The position numbers and the translations under genes were made by a program. Of a DNA stretch of 5,816 nt, positions 1 to 5,483 are shown in pieces. Origin of the DNA: an uncultured Lachnospiraceae bacterium (lineage in GTDB: Bacteria; Bacillota; Clostridia; Lachnospirales; Lachnospiraceae); NCBI GenBank assembly GCA_934371505.1, contig CAKRNW010000120.1:1-5816 (forward strand). Reading direction: 5' to 3'. Position 1 is the stretch's first letter, and each line of letters opens with the position of its first letter. The notes beneath the pieces were generated by a model. The model had not been told where the DNA came from. It saw only the letters and a list, made by a program, of their open reading frames with translations, and searched no databases.

Positions 1-1406
1 TTATTCACCATGCCGGGGTCTGCTTTCCCGTGCATTGCTTTCATCGTCTGTCCTACCAGGAAGCCGATGGCTTTTTCTTTTCCATTGTGGTAGTCTTCCA
101 CAGACTGGGGGTTGTCTTTTAACACCTGTTCTACGGTGGTGCGCAGCGCACCCTCGTCATTCACCGTCTTTAACCCTTTTTCCTCCACATAGGCTTTCGG
201 GTCTGCATCCTCCAGAAATACCTGCTCAAAGACTTCTTTTGCCACATTGCCGTTGATTTCTTTCTTTTCAACCATGTCAATGATGGCTGCCAGGTGTGCG
301 GGGCTGAAATGAATGTCCTCCGCGTCCATCTCATGCTCTTTCAACAGCCGCATGGTTTCCACCATAATCCAGTTGGAAACCTTCTTGGGTGCGGCTCCCA
401 GCACCACTGTCTTTTCAAATAAATCCGCCAGCGCTTTGGTGCCAGTGATCATGTCAATATCGTACTCCGGGATGTCAAACTCCTGGAGATACCGGGCTTT
501 TTTCTCCTCCCGGAATTCGGGAAGGGTATCCCGGATTTCCTCTAACCATTGTCCGCTAATGGAAATAGGCACCAAATCCGGCTCCGGGAAATAGCGGTAG
601 TCCTGTGCGTCCTCTTTGCTGCGCATGGCGTAGGACTGCCCCTTGCTGTCATCCCAACGGCGGGTTTCCTGTACCACCTTTTCTCCTGCCTCCAGCAAAT
701 CAATCTGGCGCTCCCGCTCTCCTGTGATGGCATGGGAGATGGCACGGAAGGAGTTTAAGTTCTTCATTTCGGTACGGGTGCCGAATTCCGGCGCCCCCAC
801 TTCCCGTACCGACAGGTTGACATCGGCACGCATGGAGCCTTCCTGCAGCTTACAGTCGGAGGCACCGATGTACTGAATCAGCATCCGCAGTTTTTCCAGG
901 TAGGCAATGACCTCCTCCGCGGAGCGCATATCCGGCTCGGAAACAATCTCAATGAGAGGCACGCCGGAGCGGTTGTAATCCACCAGGGTGGCATCCTCCC
1001 ACTCGTCGTGAATCAGTTTGCCCGCATCCTCCTCCATGTGAATCTCATGGATTCCGATGTCCTTGCGGACACCATCCACCTCAATTTCCACACTCCCGTT
1101 TCTGCAGATGGGCAGATACAACTGGGAAATCTGATAGTTCTGCGGATTATCTGGATAAAAGTAATTCTTTCTGTCAAATTTACAGTACCGGGTAATATCG
1201 CAGTTGGTAGCAAGTCCCACTGCAACGGCGTATTCCAGTACTTTTTTGTTTAAGACCGGCAAAGAACCGGGCATGCCGGTGCAGACCGGACAGGTGTGGG
1301 AGTTGGGGCGTCCGCCAAAAGCAGTGGAACAGCCACAGAAAATTTTGGTTTTGGTTGCAAGCTCTACATGAACTTCCAGTCCGATGACGGTTTCATACTC
1401 TTTCAT
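1..1406 (-). CDS. gatB: Asp/Glu-tRNA amidotransferase subunit B (GatB), 3' end cut by the window edge
   Basis: GatB is the kinase/transamidase subunit of GatCAB: it phosphorylates the side chain of mischarged Asp-tRNA(Asn) or Glu-tRNA(Gln) and attacks it with ammonia delivered from GatA. The frame is open for 468 codons from ATG at 1406 to the edge, with no stop. Seen in the translation: the N-terminal VIGLEVHVEL (residues 7-16, with the Glu/His metal-site segment), a Cys quartet C24, C26, C39 and C42 that fits the zinc site found in many GatBs, KFDRKNYFYPDNP (76-88), HMEEDAGK (123-130), VPLIEIVSEPD (149-159) and YRYFPEPD (270-277). From about residue 330 comes the helical YqeY-like tail that contacts tRNA, reaching GFLVGQTMKA near the end. 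Family members are about 475 aa, so roughly ten residues are missing. It starts 6 bases after the gatA stop. Last gene of the aspS-gatCAB operon within view; no terminator is visible because the window ends. Confidence 0.97.
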   Translation of the reverse strand, partial: MKEYETVIGLEVHVELATKTKIFCGCSTAFGGRPNSHTCPVCTGMPGSLPVLNKKVLEYAVAVGLATNCDITRYCKFDRKNYFYPDNPQNYQISQLYLPICRNGSVEIEVDGVRKDIGIHEIHMEEDAGKLIHDEWEDATLVDYNRSGVPLIEIVSEPDMRSAEEVIAYLEKLRMLIQYIGASDCKLQEGSMRADVNLSVREVGAPEFGTRTEMKNLNSFRAISHAITGERERQIDLLEAGEKVVQETRRWDDSKGQSYAMRSKEDAQDYRYFPEPDLVPISISGQWLEEIRDTLPEFREEKKARYLQEFDIPEYDIDMITGTKALADLFEKTVVLGAAPKKVSNWIMVETMRLLKEHEMDAEDIHFSPAHLAAIIDMVEKKEINGNVAKEVFEQVFLEDADPKAYVEEKGLKTVNDEGALRTTVEQVLKDNPQSVEDYHNGKEKAIGFLVGQTMKAMHGKADPGMVN

Positions 1407-1412
1407 CTTCCT

Positions 1413-2855
1413 TTACGCCTCCTCTCGCAACTGTTCATAGGTGTATGCGGTCTGAATCAGTTTCTTCTCCTGGAAACAGTCACCGATTAACTGTAAGCCG
1501 ATGGGCAGTCCCTTGCTGTCCTTGCCACAGGGAAGGGAAATGCCGGGCAGTCCTGCCAGGTTCACCGCGATGGTATAAATATCCCCCAGGTACATCTTGA
1601 TGGGGTCTGCCAGACTCTGCCCCAGTTTCGGTGCGGTGGTGGGTGCCACCGGCCCTAAAATCACATCGTATTTCTGAAATGCCTCGTCAAAGGCTTTCTT
1701 AATCATGGCTTTTACCCGGAGGGCTTTCAGATAGTAAGCGTCATAGTAGCCGGAGCTTAACACGAAGGAGCCTAACATAATGCGGCGTTTTACCTCGACA
1801 CCAAAGCCCTCGGAACGGGTCTTTTTATACATGGGATGAAGTCCCTCCACGCCCTCGGCGCGGTAGCCGTACTTGATGCCGTCAAAACGCTCCAGATTGG
1901 AGCTTGCCTCCGCAGCCGCAATGGTATAGTAGGTGGGAATGGCGTAATTTACCAGGCTTAAATCAAATTCCTCCACAATGGCACCTCGGGCTTTTAAATC
2001 CTCGGCTGCCTTTAACACTGCCGCTTTGACTTCCGGCTCCAGTCCTTCCCCGAAATAGTCTCTGGGAATTCCAATCCGCATGCCCTTCACATCCTTTACC
2101 AGGGCAGAGGTAAAATCCGTGTCCTCCCGTTTGATGGAGGTGGAATCCTTTTCATCGTGGGCGGCAATAAGTTCCAGCACTGTGGCACAGTCCTCCACAT
2201 TTTTGGTCAGAGGTCCAATCTGATCTAAGGAGGAACCATAGGCAATCAGTCCATAACGGGATACCGTACCGTAGGTGGGTTTCATGCCTACCACCCCGCA
2301 ATAGGAAGCAGGCTGACGGATGGAGCCGCCGGTGTCAGAGCCCAGTGCAAAGAAACATTCCCCTGCTGCCACTGCCGCCGCGGAACCACCGGAGGAGCCT
2401 CCCGGCACATGCTCCGGATTTACGGGATTTTTCGTCACACCGTAAGCGGAAGTCTCTGTGGTGGAGCCCATGGCGAATTCATCCATGTTGGTCTTTCCAA
2501 TCACCACCGCTCCTGCCTGCTCCAGTAAAAGCACGGCCTCCGCAGAGTAGGTGGGAATAAAGTTATATAGAATTTTGGAGGAACAGGTGGTAAGCATCCC
2601 CTCGGTACACATATTGTCCTTGATTGCCACCGGCACGCCTGCCAGAGGCCCGGTCAGCTCTCCTGCCTCGATTTTTGCCTGCACCAGGGCGGCACGTTGT
2701 AATGCCCCCTCCTTATCCACCGTCACATAACAGTGATAGGTGCTTTCATATTGTTCGATCTTTTCCAGTACCGCCTGCATAGCCTCCACTGCGGTGGTTT
2801 TCCCCGCCCGGATTGCTTTGGCAAGCTGTACGGCTGTCATTTTACAACCATCCAT
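1413..2855 (-). CDS. gatA: Asp/Glu-tRNA amidotransferase subunit A (GatA), amidase
   Basis: GatA is the glutaminase of the cytoplasmic GatCAB complex. It hydrolyses glutamine (or asparagine) and passes ammonia through a tunnel to GatB. The 480-aa product is full length for the family (about 485) and belongs to the amidase-signature superfamily. The Ser-cisSer-Lys triad is complete: Lys79 in VAIKDN, Ser154 in PGGSSGGS, and nucleophile Ser178 in GSDTGGSIRQPA. These positions match the Staphylococcus aureus numbering as I remember it, as do Arg358 and Asp425, which hold the glutamine amide there. The C-terminus (LPIGLQLIG, 450-458) is typical. The ATG at 2855 is preferred over Met6 because AAGGAG (2866-2871) sits 10 bases upstream of it. 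The gap to gatC is 20 bases and to gatB 6 bases, so all three subunits are co-transcribed. No truncation or missing residue was seen. Confidence 0.98.
   Translation of the reverse strand: MDGCKMTAVQLAKAIRAGKTTAVEAMQAVLEKIEQYESTYHCYVTVDKEGALQRAALVQAKIEAGELTGPLAGVPVAIKDNMCTEGMLTTCSSKILYNFIPTYSAEAVLLLEQAGAVVIGKTNMDEFAMGSTTETSAYGVTKNPVNPEHVPGGSSGGSAAAVAAGECFFALGSDTGGSIRQPASYCGVVGMKPTYGTVSRYGLIAYGSSLDQIGPLTKNVEDCATVLELIAAHDEKDSTSIKREDTDFTSALVKDVKGMRIGIPRDYFGEGLEPEVKAAVLKAAEDLKARGAIVEEFDLSLVNYAIPTYYTIAAAEASSNLERFDGIKYGYRAEGVEGLHPMYKKTRSEGFGVEVKRRIMLGSFVLSSGYYDAYYLKALRVKAMIKKAFDEAFQKYDVILGPVAPTTAPKLGQSLADPIKMYLGDIYTIAVNLAGLPGISLPCGKDSKGLPIGLQLIGDCFQEKKLIQTAYTYEQLREEA
1418..1424 (-). promoter_or_regulatory. 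Ribosome binding site of gatB, inside the end of gatA
   Basis: GAGGAGG on the minus strand lies in the last codons of gatA (Glu-Glu-Ala), 11 bases before the gatB ATG. The gatA stop falls between the site and the start codon. Ribosomes ending gatA therefore sit on the gatB initiation region, which suggests translational coupling and near-equal synthesis of the two tightly bound subunits. A second purine run, AGGAAG, directly abuts the ATG and is too close to act as the main site. Confidence 0.7.
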
Positions 2856-2865
2856 TTTTGCGAGT

Positions 2866-2871
2866 CTCCTT
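2866..2871 (-). promoter_or_regulatory. Ribosome binding site of gatA
   Basis: AAGGAG on the minus strand lies in the gatC-gatA gap, 10 bases before the ATG at 2855. It decides the start in favour of the protein beginning MDGCKMTAV, rather than the internal Met six codons in, which has no comparable site. Confidence 0.8.
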
Positions 2872-2875
2872 TTTC

Positions 2876-3169
2876 TCAGTCAAAGGTCTTTGGCACCAGA
2901 AACATGTTATCCTTCTGTTCCGGTGCATTCGCCAACGTCTTTTCACTCTCATCGCCGCCTACGACCACATCCTCCCGGAATACGTTCTGTACCGGAAATA
3001 CATGGGACATAGGCTCCACTCCGGTGGTGTCCAGCTCGTTCAGCTGGTCGATGTAGTCCAGCATACTGCCCATATCCTTTTTCGCCTGTTCCTTTTCTTC
3101 TTCAGAAAGTTCCAGCTTTGCCAGGATGCCTACATATTCAATGGTCTCATCTGAAATGATATTTGCCAT
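2876..3169 (-). CDS. gatC: Asp/Glu-tRNA amidotransferase subunit C (GatC)
   Basis: GatC is the small subunit that wraps around the GatA-GatB interface and stabilises the complex; it has no catalytic site. The 97-aa product has the standard pattern: SDETIEYV (residues 6-13), LAKLELSEEE (16-25), a helix leading to MLDYIDQLNELDTTGVEPM (36-54), FRED (64-67) and NAPEQKDNMFLVP (81-93). The frame is also open to an ATG at 3181, but the start at 3169 is chosen. GGAG (3176-3179) lies 6 bases before it and overlaps the upstream ATG itself, and homologues begin with a short Met-Ala-type N-terminus. It stands 86 bases after aspS, the widest gap in the operon and one that holds two hairpins, and 20 bases before gatA. 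Confidence 0.96.
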   Translation of the reverse strand: MANIISDETIEYVGILAKLELSEEEKEQAKKDMGSMLDYIDQLNELDTTGVEPMSHVFPVQNVFREDVVVGGDESEKTLANAPEQKDNMFLVPKTFD

Positions 3170-3175
3170 AATAAT

Positions 3176-3179
3176 CTCC
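3176..3179 (-). promoter_or_regulatory. Ribosome binding site deciding the gatC start
   Basis: GGAG on the minus strand lies 6 bases before the ATG at 3169. It overlaps the alternative upstream ATG at 3181, which has only a weak GCGGG-type sequence ahead of it. The spacing favours 3169 as the true start. Confidence 0.65.
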
Positions 3180-3204
3180 ATTCTGCCCGCTTTTCAAGGC
3201 ATCT

Positions 3205-3231
3205 CAAGTTTGTGCGCAAGCACAAATCTTG
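3205..3231 (-). repeat. Intergenic hairpin between aspS and gatC (11 bp, one bulge)
   Basis: In the transcript, CAAG-A-TTTGTGC, loop TTGC, GCACAAA-CTTG forms an 11-bp stem with one bulged A. No run of U follows, so it is not a classical intrinsic terminator. It may stabilise or mark an mRNA end between aspS and gatC, or be a copy of a dispersed intergenic palindrome. The pairing is seen; the role is unknown. Confidence 0.55.
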
Positions 3232-3232
3232 T

Positions 3233-3256
3233 AAGAGAAACATTTATTTTTCTCTT
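3233..3256 (-). repeat. Hairpin at the aspS stop codon (8 bp)
   Basis: AAGAGAAA, an 8-base AU-rich loop, and TTTCTCTT form a perfect 8-bp stem in the transcript. It begins at the T of the aspS TAA stop codon and abuts the 11-bp hairpin just downstream. The stem is AU-rich and weak. With the next hairpin it could slow polymerase or protect the aspS end of the message. No function is demonstrated. Confidence 0.4.
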
Positions 3257-5001
3257 TAATCCCGCACTTTGATGTGTACCTCACGCAGCTGCTGTTCGGT
3301 GACATCGTTGGGTGCTCCGCACATCAGATCCTGGGCGGAACCGCTCATGGGGAAGGCGATAACCTCCCGGATGTTTTCCTCCTGGCGCAGCAGCATGATC
3401 ATACGGTCCACGCCGGGAGCCATTCCTGCGTGAGGGGGTGCTCCAAACTGGAATGCCTGATAGAGTGCGCCGAATTTGCTCTTTAAGGTCTCCTCGTCAT
3501 AGCCGGCCAGTTCAAAGGCTTTGACCATAATCTGCATATCGTGGTTTCTCACCGCACCGGAGGACAGTTCCACACCGTTGCACACGATGTCGTACTGGTA
3601 TGCCAGAATGTCCAGCGGGTTCTCGTTCTCCAGAGCCTCCAGACCGCCCTGAGGCATGGAGAAGGGGTTGTGGGTAAAGCCGAGCTGTTTGGTTTCCGGG
3701 TCTGACTCGTACATGGGAAAGTCGTTTACATAGCAGAAACGGAAGGCATTTTTCTCAATCAAATCCAGTTTCTGACCCAGCTCGTTGCGAATCTGTCCCG
3801 CATAGTAGTTTGCCCGCTCCTCTTTATCAGCGATAAAGAAAATGGTATCTCCTGCCTGTAAGCCTGCCAGTTTTGCAAGCTCCGGCTTTATTTCCTCCGG
3901 GATAAATTTATCAATGGGGCCTTTGTAGCTTAAATCCTCTGCCACATCCAGATAGCCTAAGCCTCCCATGCCAAGTCCGGTGGCGAAGGCTAAGAGTTTC
4001 TCATGGAATCCCTTGCTCATTTCTGCATGCACCTTGATCCCCCGGACGGTGCGTCCTAAGAAGGGACGGAAGGTACATTTCTGGAAAAAGCCGGTCAAAT
4101 CCATAATACGCAGAGGGTTGCGTAAATCCGGCTTGTCACAGCCAAACTCCAGCATCGCCTGCTTGTAGCTGATAACCGGGTAAGGTGCCGGCGTGATGGC
4201 TGCCCCTTCCGGTGCAAATTTCTCGAAGGTGGCGGTAAGCACTTCCTCGCCTACCCGGAATACATCCTCCTGGGTAGCGAAGCTCATCTCAAAGTCTAAC
4301 TGATAGAACTCACCGGGAGAACGGTCTGCTCTTGCATCCTCGTCACGGAAACAGGGAGCAATCTGGAAATATTTGTCAAAGCCGGACACCATGAGGAGCT
4401 GTTTGTACTGCTGGGGTGCCTGGGGCAGTGCGTAGAATTTTCCTTTGTATTTACGGGAGGGTACGATGTAATCTCTGGCACCCTCCGGGGAGGATGCACA
4501 CAGAATCGGAGTCTGGATTTCCAGAAAGCCCATCTCTGTCATTTTCTGGCGCAGGAACGCAATCACCTGGGAACGGAAGATAATGTTATCTTTGACTTTG
4601 GCATTGCGCAAATCCAGGTAACGGTATTTCAGGCGGACATCCTCACGGGTTTCCTTGGAGGTCATAATCTCAAAAGGAAGCTGCTGATAAACCTTGCCTA
4701 ACACGTCAATGGTGCGTGCCTCCAGTTCAATGGTTCCGGTGGGAATTTTAGGATTGTAGGTGTCCTCGTCCCTTTTCTCAATCCGTCCTTCCACGCTGAT
4801 GCACATCTCTTTGGTGATGCCTTTCAGCAAGCCGTCCTGACGGAGAACCACCTGGAGTACGCCGTACATATCCCGCAGATCAATGAAGGATACGCCGCCG
4901 TGGTCGCGGATGTTCTCCACCCAGCCAGCCACCCGCAGGGTCTGACCGATGTGCTGTTCGCCGATTTCTTTGACAGTGATGTCTCTGTAACAGTTTTTCA
5001 T
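3256..5001 (-). CDS. aspS: Aspartyl-tRNA synthetase (AspRS), probably non-discriminating
   Basis: This is a class IIb aminoacyl-tRNA synthetase joining aspartate to tRNA(Asp) and, if non-discriminating, also to tRNA(Asn) for amidation by the GatCAB encoded downstream. The 581-aa product has the bacterial layout: an anticodon-binding OB fold (about 1-105), motif 1 (about 143-166), the flipping-loop segment SSPEGARDY (170-178), motif 2 beginning FRDEDARADR (218-227, Arg219), a GAD insertion domain (about 284-418), and motif 3 GAPPHAGMAPGVDR (520-533, Arg533). His34 in RDHGGV matches the His that marks non-discriminating AspRS (His31 of Pseudomonas aeruginosa), where E. coli has Leu. The start at 5001 has AAGGAG 9 bases upstream. 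An in-frame ATG at 5052 lies in the terminator U-tract and is rejected. First gene of the operon, under T-box control. Identity is certain; tRNA specificity is inferred. Confidence 0.98.
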   Translation of the reverse strand: MKNCYRDITVKEIGEQHIGQTLRVAGWVENIRDHGGVSFIDLRDMYGVLQVVLRQDGLLKGITKEMCISVEGRIEKRDEDTYNPKIPTGTIELEARTIDVLGKVYQQLPFEIMTSKETREDVRLKYRYLDLRNAKVKDNIIFRSQVIAFLRQKMTEMGFLEIQTPILCASSPEGARDYIVPSRKYKGKFYALPQAPQQYKQLLMVSGFDKYFQIAPCFRDEDARADRSPGEFYQLDFEMSFATQEDVFRVGEEVLTATFEKFAPEGAAITPAPYPVISYKQAMLEFGCDKPDLRNPLRIMDLTGFFQKCTFRPFLGRTVRGIKVHAEMSKGFHEKLLAFATGLGMGGLGYLDVAEDLSYKGPIDKFIPEEIKPELAKLAGLQAGDTIFFIADKEERANYYAGQIRNELGQKLDLIEKNAFRFCYVNDFPMYESDPETKQLGFTHNPFSMPQGGLEALENENPLDILAYQYDIVCNGVELSSGAVRNHDMQIMVKAFELAGYDEETLKSKFGALYQAFQFGAPPHAGMAPGVDRMIMLLRQEENIREVIAFPMSGSAQDLMCGAPNDVTEQQLREVHIKVRD

Positions 5002-5007
5002 AGTTTT

Positions 5008-5035
5008 GGTCTCCTTTTTGTTCGATTCCGAGACC
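5008..5035 (-). promoter_or_regulatory. aspS ribosome binding site within a possible sequestering hairpin
   Basis: AAGGAG (5011-5016 on the minus strand) lies 9 bases before the aspS ATG. Its GAG is part of GAGACC (5008-5013), which pairs perfectly with GGTCTC (5030-5035) across a 16-base loop, giving a 6-bp helix that would partly hide the site. The pairing is seen; a regulatory effect is a guess, since 6-bp complements with a 16-base loop are only marginally stable. Confidence 0.5.
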
Positions 5036-5054
5036 CGCACATTTTTGTGCATAC

Positions 5055-5088
5055 AAAAAGTCCCGGAATACTATTTGTATTCCGGGAC
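5055..5088 (-). terminator. Intrinsic terminator of the T-box leader
   Basis: GTCCCGGAATAC and GTATTCCGGGAC pair perfectly over 12 bp around a 5-base loop and are followed by five U residues. Bases 5088-5083 are also needed for the antiterminator pairing with the T-box, so the two structures exclude each other, as expected of a transcriptional T-box switch. Termination here would shut off aspS and gatCAB together. Confidence 0.93.
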
Positions 5089-5339
5089 GGATAAACGATT
5101 CTATCCGCGGTACCACCCGCATTGATATATGCCGCATTCCAGGAAAACCTGACGCAGAACACACATATCCACTCTTTCCCGTAACGTGGGTTGACACGTA
5201 TTACCCTACGACAGTTTCCACTGCTTTCAGATAATCTGCTCCGGAGTGTTCCCTTTACCGATTCCTTCGTTAGGCGCTCTCAGTCGGTGACGCCAATTTC
5301 CTGTCGAACTCCCTGGCAAGAGTCTCCTTCAACGCATTT
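5055..5339 (-). ncRNA. T-box riboswitch leader of aspS-gatCAB, predicted Asn (and Glu) specifier
   Basis: A tRNA-sensing leader: uncharged cognate tRNA pairs with the specifier loop and the T-box bulge, favouring an antiterminator. The T-box core GGGTGGTACCGCGG (5118-5105) is nearly canonical. Stem I can be folded from GGAG/CTCC (5327-5324 with 5246-5243), TTGCC/GGTAA (5319-5315 with 5259-5255), TTCG/CGAA (5308-5305 with 5269-5266) and GGCG/CGCC (5294-5291 with 5276-5273). The 3' side of the loop between the lowest two helices is AGGGAACA, where the specifier should be, near nucleotide 90. It reads GAAC (5251-5248) followed by A, so AAC for Asn, with GAA for Glu overlapping. A second helix, ACGTG/CACGT, centres on 5191. 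Antiterminator: CGGG/CCCG and CGGATA/TATCCG (5119-5083). T-box identity is firm; the hand-folded specifier is probable, not proven. Confidence 0.93.
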
Positions 5340-5345
5340 ATCGCC

Positions 5346-5377
5346 ATTATATTAGCACAGCTTTTTTTGCTATGCAA
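5346..5377 (-). promoter_or_regulatory. Probable sigma-A-type promoter of the aspS-gatCAB operon
   Basis: TATAAT (5351-5346) is a perfect -10 box just ahead of the T-box leader, putting transcription start near 5339. The -35 is poor: TTGCAT (5377-5372) is 20 bases upstream of TATAAT, or 17 bases upstream of the overlapping TAATAT. A run of seven A lies in the spacer. The position relative to Stem I supports the call. Confidence 0.65.
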
Positions 5378-5428
5378 TCATTTTTTGAAGTTTTTCTCTT
5401 CCATAATAAAACCATTGTGCTGGAAAAT

Positions 5429-5444
5429 GGGAATGAACATTCCC
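5429..5444 (-). terminator. Possible terminator of the upstream gene
   Basis: GGGAAT-GTTC-ATTCCC forms a 6-bp perfect stem with a 4-base loop, about 40 bases past the stop of the upstream gene, followed by ATTTTCC. The U-run is short and interrupted, so this is a weak candidate. It lies in the right place between that gene and the aspS promoter. The rest of the gap 5345-5483 shows only a near-repeat of TCCGGGAA and a short GC-rich hairpin (about 5447-5460). Confidence 0.4.
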
Positions 5445-5483
5445 GGAGGCAGAAGCCCCTTCCCGGAAAACAGGAGTTTTGTG

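Noticed and set aside
35..876. Several plus-strand open frames of 64-93 codons across this stretch.
   Set aside because: They lie opposite the intact, conserved gatB frame, have no recognisable protein features or ribosome binding sites, and are explained by the codon pattern of gatB.
2733..3154. Overlapping plus-strand open frames of 90-113 codons.
   Set aside because: They are antisense to gatA and gatC, rich in Ser, Phe and Leu as expected of a shadow frame, and cross gene boundaries without any start signal.
5019..5040. Plus-strand GTTCGATTCC, matching the tRNA T-loop consensus, followed by GAGACCCGCAC.
   Set aside because: The bases on either side of the loop do not pair as a T stem, and no anticodon or D arm lies at the right distance, so it is not a tRNA gene or a clear remnant.
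4880..5197. Minus-strand 105-codon open frame running from the T-box leader into aspS.
   Set aside because: It covers the T-box core and terminator and then reads aspS out of frame; both are strongly supported by other evidence.
5281..5325. GAC triplets at 5324-5322, 5305-5303 and 5286-5284 as candidate Asp specifiers.
   Set aside because: They fall on the 5' side or distal end of the predicted Stem I, not on the 3' strand of the specifier loop where the codon must be.
5221..5339. Glycine-riboswitch-like fragments in the leader (GGAGAC, CACCGA, GAAGGA).
   Set aside because: The order and conserved core do not fit a glycine riboswitch, whereas the same segment forms T-box Stem I and is followed by an unmistakable T-box and terminator.
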